A stretch of DNA of 64,000 nucleotides from positions 1,240,001 through 1,304,000 of the forward strand of contig NZ_AP023057.1 of assembly GCF_016629565.1 (NCBI RefSeq). The letters run 5' to 3'. This document shows, piece after piece, positions 38,358-46,305 of the stretch. The notes beneath the pieces were generated by a model. That model ran no database searches and had not been told where the DNA came from. It saw only the letters and a program-made list of their open reading frames with translations. The number at the start of each line of letters is the position of its first letter. Position 1 is the stretch's first letter. The translations under genes and the position numbers were made by a program. Source of the stretch: Nitratiruptor sp. YY08-10 (lineage in GTDB: Bacteria > Campylobacterota > Campylobacteria > Campylobacterales > Nitratiruptoraceae).

Positions 38358-39023
38358 TTGCAAAAAGCGTCTGTTTTACTGCTCGAAGATGATATCAACC
38401 TTGCCGAAACCATCAAAGAGTATCTTGAAGATGAGGGATATAACGTAGATGTGGTTCATACATCGAGTGATGCAATGGACAATATCTATGAAAAACATTA
38501 TGATATTTTGCTTTTCGATGTCATGGTTCCTGGAATTGACGGTTTTGAGCTTCTAAAAAAGATAAGAGAAAAAGAAGAGACTCCGGCAATCTTCATCACT
38601 TCGCTCGACAGTGTGGAAAACCTCGAAAAAGGGTTCGAAAGCGGAGCCGATGACTATATCAGAAAACCTTTTGCTTTGAAAGAGCTGAAAATCAGAATGG
38701 AAACACTCTTAAAAAGAAGTTTCGAAACCAAAAACGATCGCATACCAATCGACAAAAACATCTTCTATGATATCAAATCAAATCAACTTTTCATCAACGA
38801 TCAGTCTGCAAACCTCAACCAAAAGGAACTGCGTTTATTAAAACTTTTTTTGCAACATCCAAATGAAGTACTCAGCCATGATACAATCTATGAACATCTT
38901 TGGGATTATGAAGAGACGCCGAGCGACATGGCACTTCGAACCTATATAAAAAATCTTCGAAAATATATAGGAAAAGAGCGGATAGAAAGCATCAAACGAC
39001 ATGGTTACAAATTTATCAAGTGA
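38358..39023 (+). CDS. OmpR/PhoB-family response regulator
   Basis: A 221-residue transcription factor. The receiver domain has the acidic pair E10-D11-D12 in LLLEDDINLAE, the phosphorylated D54 in LLFDVMVPGIDGF, the switch Ser/Thr in FITSLDS and the lysine in IRKPF. The winged-helix DNA-binding domain covers about 125-221 (LNQKELRLLKLFLQHPNEVL). The start is TTG at 38358 with AAGGAG five bases upstream; an in-frame ATG at 38328 lies upstream of this site. It overlaps the kinase gene by 23 bases. Its own target may be the direct repeat upstream of the cytochrome genes. Confidence 0.92.
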   Translation: MQKASVLLLEDDINLAETIKEYLEDEGYNVDVVHTSSDAMDNIYEKHYDILLFDVMVPGIDGFELLKKIREKEETPAIFITSLDSVENLEKGFESGADDYIRKPFALKELKIRMETLLKRSFETKNDRIPIDKNIFYDIKSNQLFINDQSANLNQKELRLLKLFLQHPNEVLSHDTIYEHLWDYEETPSDMALRTYIKNLRKYIGKERIESIKRHGYKFIK

Positions 39024-40173
39024 GAAAAAAAGTCTTTGGAACTTTCTGCTGCTTTATATATTTTTGACTATTATCATTTTGACATTGGCTTCTTTTACCT
39101 ACTATCGATTTGAAAAAGAGTTGATGCTCAATTCCCATCTTCCCAAACTGCATACCTACGCCAAATATGTCATCACCCGTATCAGACAGATGCACAAAAG
39201 TCTTCTGGAGGACAACTACTATCCAAGATACTCCAACTTCAACTCCGCAATCTACGATGCGGATTATGAAAAGATCTTTTCCTTGCTGAAAAATGAATCG
39301 ATCGATTTCAAACATATGCTTTATAAAAAGGGAAAATATATCTATTTTATAAAAGAGCCAGAACTCTACTATCTTGGAGCAAAATACGTGATTATAGAAA
39401 TGAAAGATGATGAAGCGTGGCTCTTTTCGGTATATAGGAACATAACGCTGTTTGGTTTACTCTTTCTTCTTTTTATGGCTGGACTCGGATATTATCTGGT
39501 AAAACTCTTTTTAAAACCGATGAAAGACTCCATCATGCTTTTAAACAATTTCATCAAAGATACAACACATGAATTGAACACTCCTGTCAGCACCATATTG
39601 ACCAATATAGAAACACTCAAAGATAGTTCATTTGATCAAAAGATGAAACGCAAGATAGAACGTATTGATATAGCGGCACGGACGATATCCACCATTTATG
39701 AAGATCTCTCCTATCTCTTGCTGCGAGATAAAATTCCATCAACAATAGAAAAAATCAATATGAATGAACTGTTACAGCAACGCATCGACTACTTTAAAAC
39801 ATTGGCCGATTCAAAAAAAATTAATATTGTATTTAATCCTGTCCAGCAATGTTTCCTAAATGCAGATAAAAAAAAGATAGCAAGACTGATCGATAATCTG
39901 CTCTCCAATGCTATCAAATACAATAAAATAGGTGGAAAAATCTTTATCACTACAACTCCCAACAGTTTTACGATCGAAGATACTGGAATCGGCATACCAC
40001 CAGACAAACTCCATTATATATTTGAACGTTACAGCAGGCTCCAAAGTAGTGAAGGCGGCTTTGGTCTTGGCCTCAATATCGTTGATATGATCGCCAAAGA
40101 GTTTCACCTCACACTCGATATCCAATCAAAACCGGATCAATTTACAAGGATAACCGTACGATGGCAAAAATAG
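39001..40173 (+). CDS. Sensor histidine kinase
   Basis: A 390-residue membrane kinase. One helix at about 12-34, a periplasmic sensor region of about 110 residues, a second helix at about 148-171, then HisKA with H190 in DTTHELNTPVSTIL. The ATPase domain has the N box IDNLLSNAIKYNK, DTGIGIPP and GGFGLGLNIV. It phosphorylates the overlapping response regulator. No PAS or HAMP domain is obvious. Its last 13 bases overlap the start of a small c-type cytochrome gene, which suggests a redox or heme-related signal. Confidence 0.93.
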   Translation: MVTNLSSEKKSLWNFLLLYIFLTIIILTLASFTYYRFEKELMLNSHLPKLHTYAKYVITRIRQMHKSLLEDNYYPRYSNFNSAIYDADYEKIFSLLKNESIDFKHMLYKKGKYIYFIKEPELYYLGAKYVIIEMKDDEAWLFSVYRNITLFGLLFLLFMAGLGYYLVKLFLKPMKDSIMLLNNFIKDTTHELNTPVSTILTNIETLKDSSFDQKMKRKIERIDIAARTISTIYEDLSYLLLRDKIPSTIEKINMNELLQQRIDYFKTLADSKKINIVFNPVQQCFLNADKKKIARLIDNLLSNAIKYNKIGGKIFITTTPNSFTIEDTGIGIPPDKLHYIFERYSRLQSSEGGFGLGLNIVDMIAKEFHLTLDIQSKPDQFTRITVRWQK

Positions 40174-40490
40174 TTTTTATTTTTTTGATACAAATCGCAC
40201 TTTTTTCACAAACGCTCTTTGATAAACGGTGCATACCTTGTCACCAAAAGAAACACATTGATCTTAAAGCTATTTATTTTAATTATATTTTATATCACTC
40301 AAGCAAATCAAGAACCCTAAAAGCCATACGAAAGTTTCTTCTTCATCCAGACCCCAAAAAATCGCTACTTCCTTATGATTATAAAAAAAGAACTAAAGGT
40401 GTATACAAGCACAAAATAAAAGAAAAAGAGCTCGAAAAGGCATTAGAAATCTATTGGACTCGATATACTGTTATTGGTAAAATCAGATAG
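40161..40490 (+). CDS. Small periplasmic c-type heme protein encoded in the sensor-kinase operon
   Basis: A 109-residue protein with a signal peptide (about 1-17) and one CxxCH heme-attachment site, CIPCH at 24-28, immediately after the predicted cleavage. The rest is lysine-rich and helical with no recognisable distal methionine motif, so the second heme ligand is unclear. It overlaps the kinase stop by 13 bases and so is co-expressed with it. It may be an accessory heme sensor for the kinase; this is inference from position. Confidence 0.8.
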   Translation: MAKIVFIFLIQIALFSQTLFDKRCIPCHQKKHIDLKAIYFNYILYHSSKSRTLKAIRKFLLHPDPKKSLLPYDYKKRTKGVYKHKIKEKELEKALEIYWTRYTVIGKIR

Positions 40491-40491
40491 T

Positions 40492-40513
40492 TCACAATTG
40501 ACTCACAATTGTG
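40492..40513. promoter_or_regulatory. Direct repeat TCACAATTG x2 at 11-bp spacing, candidate response-regulator site
   Basis: TCACAATTG at 40492-40500 and again at 40503-40511, start to start 11 bases, one helical turn. The second copy extends to the palindrome CACAATTGTG (40504-40513). A TACAAT -10 candidate follows at 40517-40522. OmpR-type regulators commonly bind such tandem sites; the regulator gene is 1.5 kb upstream. Confidence 0.5.
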
Positions 40514-40549
40514 TTTTACAATACCAATACATTCATGAAGGAGGCGAGA

Positions 40550-40873
40550 ATGAAAAAAATCGCAAGCATTATCTTCGCAGCAATGCTCGGAGCAAGCTTT
40601 GTCAGTACCGCAGCATTTGCAAGTCCAGAGAAAGGACAGAGAATCTACCAAAAGAAACTTAAAAAAGTGTGTGGATTCAACGGAGCAAAATTTGCTGCAA
40701 AACATACGCAAGATGAGTGGGAAGAGATCCACGATGCAGGAAAATTTGAAGATGAGATCCAAAAACTGTGCCCTAAATATAAAAAAGGGTATTTGAAAAA
40801 ATCTCAACTTGAAAATGTATACGATTTTGCATACGAGTATGCAAGCGACAGCGGTAACGTACCAAGCTGTTAA
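40550..40873 (+). CDS. Periplasmic protein of a cytochrome-associated family, lacking a heme motif
   Basis: A 107-residue protein with a clear signal peptide (cleavage after AAFA, residue 24). The mature part has three cysteines (C41, C74 and the terminal C107) but no CxxCH. It contains GFNGAKFAAKHTQDEWEEI, with a single conserved-looking His, and ends YASDSGNVPSC. AGGAGG lies before the ATG at 40550. It is followed 30 bases later by cytochrome c553, so it probably works with it in periplasmic electron transfer or metal handling. Function is not assigned. Confidence 0.78.
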   Translation: MKKIASIIFAAMLGASFVSTAAFASPEKGQRIYQKKLKKVCGFNGAKFAAKHTQDEWEEIHDAGKFEDEIQKLCPKYKKGYLKKSQLENVYDFAYEYASDSGNVPSC

Positions 40874-40903
40874 TCAAACCAATCTTAACCAAAGGAGGAA
40901 AAC

Positions 40904-41203
40904 ATGAAAAAATTGGCAGTACTAGGACTTGCGGCAGCAACAGCAGTAACACTAATGGCAGCAGACGGAGCGGCACTTTATAAAAAATGTGCAGGATGCC
41001 ATGGAGCACATGGTGAGCGAAAAGCACTTGGTAAATCTGAAGTGATCAAAGGTTGGCCAAAAGCGAAAGTTGTTGAAGCACTTAAAGGCTACAAAGCTGG
41101 AACAAGAAACGTTCATGGAATGGGCGGTCTTATGAAAGCTCAAGTTGCTGCGCTCAGCGATGCAGATATCGAAGCTATCGCTGATTATCTCTCTAAGCAG
41201 TAA
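40904..41203 (+). CDS. Monoheme cytochrome c553-type protein
   Basis: A 99-residue class I cytochrome c. Signal peptide about 1-20, heme site CAGCH at 29-33, distal methionine probably M73 or M77 in HGMGGLM, and the C-terminal helix DADIEAIADYLSKQ. This is the size and layout of the soluble c553 that carries electrons to terminal reductases in this phylum. Strong AAAGGAGG precedes the ATG. It ends at a strong terminator. Confidence 0.93.
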   Translation: MKKLAVLGLAAATAVTLMAADGAALYKKCAGCHGAHGERKALGKSEVIKGWPKAKVVEALKGYKAGTRNVHGMGGLMKAQVAALSDADIEAIADYLSKQ

Positions 41204-41206
41204 GTA

Positions 41207-41228
41207 AAAACCGGCTCTTGCCGGTTTT
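41207..41228. terminator. Bidirectional terminator between cytochrome c553 and trxC
   Basis: AAAACCGGC-TCTT-GCCGGTTTT (41207-41215 and 41220-41228): a 9-bp perfect stem with a tetraloop, U-rich on both exits, between convergent genes. Confidence 0.85.
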
Positions 41229-41658
41229 ATATAAATCTTTGTACCCACTGTACAATCTGCGGGGCTGACAAAGCGCCTGAGACTCTATCTAACTCTTTCC
41301 CATGTAAAAATGCGATCATCGTAGGAATTCCCCGTATACCAAACGGAGCTGCAAGCTGCGGATACTCTTCGGTATTGAGTTTTGCAAATCTGGCTTTCAA
41401 AGCAAAATTGCTAGCAGCTGCTTCAAAATTTGGCGCCATCATGCGACAGGGACCACACCAAGGAGCCCAAAAATCCACAATAACGGGAATATCGTTTTTT
41501 GTGATCATAGTTTCGAAGTTGGCCTGATTAAGCTCAATTGGGTGGGTGTCTAAAAGATCAAATCCACACTTTCCACATTTTGCTTTATTGTAGTGCTCTT
41601 TTTTAGGCAGCCTATTGACACTCAGACAGTTTGGACAAACAACATTTATCGTCTCCAT
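41227..41658 (-). CDS. trxC: Thioredoxin 2 with N-terminal zinc-binding domain
   Basis: A 143-residue TrxC-type disulfide reductase. N-terminal CPNC (8-11) and CGKC (28-31) form a zinc ribbon, and the thioredoxin domain has DFWAPWCGPCRMMAP with the active site at C68-C71 and the cis-Pro loop RGIPTMIAF. ATG 41658 is chosen because GGAGGAG lies just upstream; a longer frame would add 21 unlikely residues. It acts in the cytosol. It diverges from the cytochrome gene at 41740. Confidence 0.94.
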   Translation of the reverse strand: METINVVCPNCLSVNRLPKKEHYNKAKCGKCGFDLLDTHPIELNQANFETMITKNDIPVIVDFWAPWCGPCRMMAPNFEAAASNFALKARFAKLNTEEYPQLAAPFGIRGIPTMIAFLHGKELDRVSGALSAPQIVQWVQRFI

Positions 41659-41739
41659 ATCTCCTCCTTTTTTTCTTGCATTGTAACTTAAGAAAAAAGA
41701 TTTATGTGCGACATAAGTCACTTTTGATATGATAAAAAC

Positions 41740-42210
41740 ATGAAAAAAATGGTTCTTTTATTACTTCCGATTCTGTTTTTCGCCATAGCGTATAGTCTAC
41801 GAACCTATAAAAGTAGCGATAAAATCATCGTAAAACGACAGCAAAAAGATACCCATGTACGTATCGATCCAAACTGTACAAGTTGCTTTGAAAAATATAT
41901 AGAAAAAGTAATCAATGAAGGATCAAACATCTTTCACTACCCTTCAGGCCCTATGCCAGGAGGCACCGTATCTGCTGAAGATGCGAAAAAAATAGCCGCA
42001 TTTCTAGCAACCCTGCAAGGCTTTAAACCAAGCCATCCCGAATGGGTCCAAGAGGGCAAATACCTTTTCTATGGCAACTGCATCGGGTGCCACAGCAATG
42101 GTGGCAAAGGTCAAAAGGGATACTTTCCCGATTTGACCCGAAAACCTCTACTGGGAATCGAGATGCTCAGTCAAAAAGGATATGGTACAATAGAAAAAAG
42201 GCAAAGGTAG
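41740..42210 (+). CDS. Membrane-anchored c-type cytochrome with one intact and one degenerate heme site
   Basis: A 156-residue protein anchored or exported by an N-terminal hydrophobic stretch (4-19). A first cytochrome-like segment has CTSCF at 46-50, where the heme-binding His is replaced by Phe, followed by MPGGTVSAEDAKKIAAFLA, which looks like the end of a cytochrome c domain. A second segment starts with an intact CIGCH at 114-118 but stops after about 38 more residues. The frame continues in phase after the TAG stop (42208-42210) into the next ORF, which begins SMPEDFS, a plausible distal-methionine segment. Confidence 0.8.
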   Translation: MKKMVLLLLPILFFAIAYSLRTYKSSDKIIVKRQQKDTHVRIDPNCTSCFEKYIEKVINEGSNIFHYPSGPMPGGTVSAEDAKKIAAFLATLQGFKPSHPEWVQEGKYLFYGNCIGCHSNGGKGQKGYFPDLTRKPLLGIEMLSQKGYGTIEKRQR

Positions 42211-42213
42211 AGC

Positions 42214-42393
42214 ATGCCTGAAGACTTCAGCGTAGAAGAATCTTTCCCGGTTACACCCCTACGCCCTCATCCTGTGATTCGCATCTGGAAAAAGAGTCAA
42301 AAAAATGCAAAAAGAAAGTATGAAACATATAAAAAAAATAGAAAAAATTACAAAAAAAGAGGTAAAAACGGGCATATAGATCTCTACGTATAG
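42214..42393 (+). CDS. 59-residue basic ORF, in phase with the preceding cytochrome gene
   Basis: ATG at 42214, TAG at 42391-42393. The product starts MPEDFSVEESFPVTPLRPHP and continues as a strongly Lys/Arg-rich tail (KKSQKNAKRKYETYKKNRK). AAAGG lies about eight bases before the ATG. It is separated from the cytochrome frame only by TAG AGC, so it is either a small independent gene or the cytochrome's C-terminus cut off by a nonsense change. No family recognised. Confidence 0.55.
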   Translation: MPEDFSVEESFPVTPLRPHPVIRIWKKSQKNAKRKYETYKKNRKNYKKRGKNGHIDLYV

Positions 42394-42396
42394 CTT

Positions 42397-42405
42397 TGCT
42401 ATAAT
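42397..42405 (+). promoter_or_regulatory. Extended -10 promoter of the carboxynorspermidine operon
   Basis: TGCTATAAT at 42397-42405, 22 bases before the ATG at 42428. AAAGGAAA follows as ribosome binding site. Confidence 0.6.
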
Positions 42406-42427
42406 TTTTTCAAAAAAAGGAAACTCT

Positions 42428-43642
42428 ATGGGAAAAGTCCTCATCATAGGAGCCGGTGGCGTTGGAAGAGTCGTGGCACATAAATGCGCTCTCAATCCAG
42501 ATACCTTTGAGCATATTACACTGGCAAGCAGAACACTCGCAAAATGTGAAGAGATCCAACAAGAGATCAAAAATAGATGGAACCGAGACATCGATGTCGC
42601 AAAAGTCGATGCAGATAATGTCAATGAACTCATCGATCTCATTCATCTTGTCAAACCGGATGTAGTGATCAATGTTGCTTTGCCTTACCAAGATCTCTCC
42701 ATTATGGAAGCCTGTATGGAGACAAAAACAGACTATCTAGATACAGCAAACTATGAGCATCCCGACACTGCAAAATTTGAGTACGGACCGCAATGGGCAC
42801 TAAATGAACCATTCAAGGAACGAGGCATCATGGGACTCCTTGGAAGCGGATTCGATCCAGGAGTGACTAACGTCTTTTGTGCATATGCCCAAAAACACTA
42901 TTTTGATGAAATTCATTACATCGATATTCTTGATTGCAATGCAGGTGATCACGGCTATCCTTTTGCTACGAATTTCAATCCCGAGATCAATATCCGTGAA
43001 GTAAATTCCAAAGGTCGCTACTGGGAAGAGGGAAAATGGATCGAAACAGAACCTATGGAATATAAAATGGTTTGGGACTATCCCGAAATTGGCCCAAAGG
43101 ATAGCTACCTGCTTTATCATGAAGAGGAAGAGTCTTTGGTCAAACATATCAAAGGACTGAAACGAATCCGATTTTGGATGACCTTTAGCCAAAGCTACCT
43201 GACACATCTGAAAGTTTTGGACAATATCGGACTTACACGAATCGACCCTATAGAAGTGGATGGATGCAAAGTTGTACCACTCCATGTGGTAAAAGCCTTA
43301 CTTCCAGATCCAGCATCTCTTGGTCCCCGCACAAAAGGAAAAACCAATATTGGTGTCGTTTGTGAAGGCATCAAAGACGGCAAACGCAGAAAAATCTATA
43401 TCTACAACATTTGCGACCACCAAGAAGCCTATAAAGAAGTTTACAGCCAGTGCGTAAGCTACACTACCGGGGTTCCTGCGATGATCGGAGCCAAAATGAT
43501 GTTGGAGAAGAAATGGTATCAGCCGGGAGTATGGAATATGGAGCAATTTGATCCCGATCCATTTATGGAGGAACTCAACAAACAAGGACTGCCTTGGCAT
43601 GTGATGGAGTTGGATCCAGATGAAACAAGAGAAGTTCAATGA
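42428..43642 (+). CDS. Carboxynorspermidine dehydrogenase/synthase (saccharopine dehydrogenase family)
   Basis: A 404-residue NADPH-dependent enzyme that reductively condenses aspartate semialdehyde with a diamine to carboxy-(nor)spermidine. The Rossmann motif LIIGAGGVGRVVAHKCA is at 5-21, and VVINVALPYQDLSIMEACME near 77-96, GLLGSGFDPGVTNVF near 138 and CVSYTTGVPAMIGAKMML near 345 are typical of bacterial CASDH. The matching decarboxylase gene lies 0.75 kb downstream in the same operon. Together they provide the alternative spermidine route common in Campylobacterota. Confidence 0.92.
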   Translation: MGKVLIIGAGGVGRVVAHKCALNPDTFEHITLASRTLAKCEEIQQEIKNRWNRDIDVAKVDADNVNELIDLIHLVKPDVVINVALPYQDLSIMEACMETKTDYLDTANYEHPDTAKFEYGPQWALNEPFKERGIMGLLGSGFDPGVTNVFCAYAQKHYFDEIHYIDILDCNAGDHGYPFATNFNPEINIREVNSKGRYWEEGKWIETEPMEYKMVWDYPEIGPKDSYLLYHEEEESLVKHIKGLKRIRFWMTFSQSYLTHLKVLDNIGLTRIDPIEVDGCKVVPLHVVKALLPDPASLGPRTKGKTNIGVVCEGIKDGKRRKIYIYNICDHQEAYKEVYSQCVSYTTGVPAMIGAKMMLEKKWYQPGVWNMEQFDPDPFMEELNKQGLPWHVMELDPDETREVQ

Positions 43643-44412
43643 GAAAATTTATTTTCAGTGCACTTTGCTGTGCACTCCTGGCACATGCCGGATGGTTGGA
43701 AACACTGCAATCATTTACGACTCCCGTAAATAAAAAAAACAGTTCAAAACAAAATATCGATGATGCAAAAGCGCAAAGTGCGATGAAGGATGCCTTAAAA
43801 GTTGGTATTCAAGAGGCAATCAAACAGCTTGGAAAAGAGGATGGTTTTTATAAAAACTCTCTCGTAAAAATCCCTATCCCATCCAATATGCAATTGATGA
43901 GCAATACCTTAAAAAAAGTAGGATTGGGCAAGTATGTCGATGCATTTGAACGCTCAATGAACCGAGCCGCAGAAGAAGCGATACCTGAAACGGCCTCCAT
44001 TCTTTACGATACACTCAAAAACATAGACACAAAAAAGGCTAAAGAGCTGATTTTCTCACAAAAAGAGGATGCTATTACAGACTATTTCAAAGAGCATGCC
44101 GGTAAACAGCTTGCACAAAAAATTGCTCCAATCATTAAAAAACATGTGGAAAAAGAGCAAGTAACAAAGTATTATCAAACGATTGTCAAGTACTACAATC
44201 AATATGGACAAAATAGCTTCATAAACAATGCAATGCAATTTATAGGAAAATCCAATGAGCCAATAAAAGAAAAAGATCTTACCAGCTATGTGACAAACCG
44301 AACTTTACAAGGTCTTTTTACTATGCTTGCGCAAAAAGAAAAAGCGATACGCACATCACCAATTGCTCGAACAACAAGAACGCTACAAGAGGTTTTCGGT
44401 GCACTACACTAG
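43639..44412 (+). CDS. DUF4197 family periplasmic protein
   Basis: A 257-residue exported protein: signal peptide about 1-16 (SALCCALLAHA), then a helical domain. KDALKVGIQEAIKQLGKEDGF and VKIPIPSNMQLM near 70-84 are characteristic of DUF4197. The function of the family is unknown. It starts in the CASDH stop (ATGA) and its end overlaps the decarboxylase start, so it is held between two polyamine enzymes in one operon although it is predicted to be outside the cytosol. Confidence 0.85.
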   Translation: MRKFIFSALCCALLAHAGWLETLQSFTTPVNKKNSSKQNIDDAKAQSAMKDALKVGIQEAIKQLGKEDGFYKNSLVKIPIPSNMQLMSNTLKKVGLGKYVDAFERSMNRAAEEAIPETASILYDTLKNIDTKKAKELIFSQKEDAITDYFKEHAGKQLAQKIAPIIKKHVEKEQVTKYYQTIVKYYNQYGQNSFINNAMQFIGKSNEPIKEKDLTSYVTNRTLQGLFTMLAQKEKAIRTSPIARTTRTLQEVFGALH

Positions 44413-45547
44413 TCAAATAGAAACAGTTTTAGACAAAATTCCGACTCCCTGTTATGTCTGTGAAGAGGCACTTTTACAAAGAAACCTTGAAATTTTAGAT
44501 GAGGTACAACAAAAAAGCGGTGCAAAGATTATTTTGGCCCTCAAAGGCTTTGCTATGTGGAGCACCTTTGATCTTGTTAAAAAGTATTTATATGGTGCCA
44601 CTGCAAGTGGTCTTTGGGAGGCAAAACTCGCTTTCGAAGAATTTGGCAAAGAGGTGCACACCTACTCTCCGGCATTCAAAGCAGATGAGATCGAGCTCAT
44701 AGCAAAAATGAGCGATCATATCGTTTTTAACTCCATGCATCAACTCAGTACTTTCAAGAATATAGTCAAAAAAACAAATCCAGATATCTCCATTGGAATG
44801 CGTGTCAATCCCGAATACTCTGCAGCCCCGGTAGATTTATATAACCCCTGTGGAGCTTTTAGCCGACTGGGGGTGGTGAGGAGCGAGTTTAGCTGGGATG
44901 ATGCAATAGATGGACTTCATTTTCATGCATTGTGTGAAGAGAGTGCCGAGAGTCTGGAAAGTGTACTCAAAGTATTTGAAGAGCGCTTTGGAGAATTTAT
45001 ACCCAAATGCAAATGGATCAATTTCGGCGGAGGCCACCATATCACAAAAGAGGGCTACAACAAAGAACTCTTGATCAAACTTATCCGAGATTTTAAAAAT
45101 TGTTACAATGTAGAGGTCTATCTTGAACCGGGAGAAGCTGTCGGCTGGCAAACGGGCGTTTTGGTGGCAACTGTTGTGGATATTGTCCGCAATGGAATGG
45201 ATATCGCTATTTTGGATACCTCAGCAGAAACCCACATGCCAGATGTCCTCGCAATGCCCTACCGACCGAATGTTAGAGGAGCCGGAAAACCTGGAGAAAA
45301 GCTCTACACCTACCGCCTTGGAGGCAACAGCTGCTTAGCAGGTGATATCATAGGCGATTACAGCTTCGATGAACCACTGCAAAGAGGTCAAAAACTCATT
45401 TTTGAAGATATGATTCACTATACGTTTGTCAAAAATACTACATTCAACGGCATCAGACTCCCCTCTTTAGCCTTACTGAAAGAGGATGGACGTTTTGAAA
45501 TCGTAAAAAAGTTTGACTATTGCGACTACAAACACAGACTCTCATGA
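44399..45547 (+). CDS. nspC: Carboxynorspermidine decarboxylase
   Basis: PLP-dependent fold III decarboxylase, 382 residues, removing CO2 from carboxy-(nor)spermidine to give the polyamine. It opens IPTPCYVCEEALLQRNL, has the PLP lysine in ILALKGFAMWSTF, HFHALCEE near 172, INFGGGHHITKEGY near 210 and the C-terminal GNSCLAGDIIGDYSF with the catalytic cysteine. GTG at 44399 with AGAGG six bases upstream is the best start; the frame remains open to an ATG at 44327 inside the DUF4197 gene. Confidence 0.93.
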   Translation: MHYTSQIETVLDKIPTPCYVCEEALLQRNLEILDEVQQKSGAKIILALKGFAMWSTFDLVKKYLYGATASGLWEAKLAFEEFGKEVHTYSPAFKADEIELIAKMSDHIVFNSMHQLSTFKNIVKKTNPDISIGMRVNPEYSAAPVDLYNPCGAFSRLGVVRSEFSWDDAIDGLHFHALCEESAESLESVLKVFEERFGEFIPKCKWINFGGGHHITKEGYNKELLIKLIRDFKNCYNVEVYLEPGEAVGWQTGVLVATVVDIVRNGMDIAILDTSAETHMPDVLAMPYRPNVRGAGKPGEKLYTYRLGGNSCLAGDIIGDYSFDEPLQRGQKLIFEDMIHYTFVKNTTFNGIRLPSLALLKEDGRFEIVKKFDYCDYKHRLS

Positions 45548-46305
45548 AACTCCTTCTTCTTATTCTTTTCATCTATAGTGCTTTTGCTCTGTATCTCTAT
45601 CTTTTTCAAGAAAAAATCATCTTTCGTCCCTATCTTGCTCCTAAAAAAATAGACATTCCAAAAGAAGCAAAAGTCATTATGATTGATGGCCTGGAAGTGG
45701 GAATTTTGAATCGAAACAGCGATGTGACGGTATTTTATTTTGGCGGAAATGCGGATAATGCGTTGCAGGCTCTTTCACTTTTTGAAGATCTTCCTATCAA
45801 CGTGGCGACATACAACTATCCGGGATACGGAAATTCTAAGGGAAAACCTTCCCAGCAAACTCTTTATCAATCAGCATTGATGCTTTTTCAAAAATTTCAT
45901 ACAAAACATAATATCATCGTAGGAAGAAGTCTTGGAACAAGCGTGGCAGCCTATGTGGCTTCCCGTACCAATCCAATAAGCCTCATTCTTGTCACACCGT
46001 TTCACTCTATCGAATATCTAGCAAAAATGCGCTATCCCATATTCCCCGTATCTTTCATTTTAAAACATCCATTCCCTACGTACAGATATATCCAAAAAGT
46101 CAAAGCACCTATCTATGTCCTTTTGGCCCAACATGACACCTTGACACCTCCAAAAAGTTATGAAGCTTTAAGACCTTTTATGCATAATCTCAAAGAAGAG
46201 ATTGTTATCCCAGACTCTACACACGCAGATATCTTAGAGCATTCCAGGACAAAAGAGGTATTACGAAAATTTATCCTCCAATCTGTCCAAGAGCTCTCTT
46301 CATAA
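45544..46305 (+). CDS. Membrane-anchored alpha/beta hydrolase
   Basis: A 253-residue serine hydrolase-fold protein. An N-terminal hydrophobic helix (about 1-20) anchors it or directs export. The nucleophile elbow is GRSLG near 127, with FYFGGNADNALQ as the oxyanion strand region, Asp in LAQHDTLTPP and His in STHADIL completing the triad. Similar YfhR/BEM46-type proteins are of unknown substrate. ATG 45544 overlaps the nspC TGA. The 3' end overlaps the convergent ferritin-like gene by 35 bases. Confidence 0.83.
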   Translation: MKLLLLILFIYSAFALYLYLFQEKIIFRPYLAPKKIDIPKEAKVIMIDGLEVGILNRNSDVTVFYFGGNADNALQALSLFEDLPINVATYNYPGYGNSKGKPSQQTLYQSALMLFQKFHTKHNIIVGRSLGTSVAAYVASRTNPISLILVTPFHSIEYLAKMRYPIFPVSFILKHPFPTYRYIQKVKAPIYVLLAQHDTLTPPKSYEALRPFMHNLKEEIVIPDSTHADILEHSRTKEVLRKFILQSVQELSS

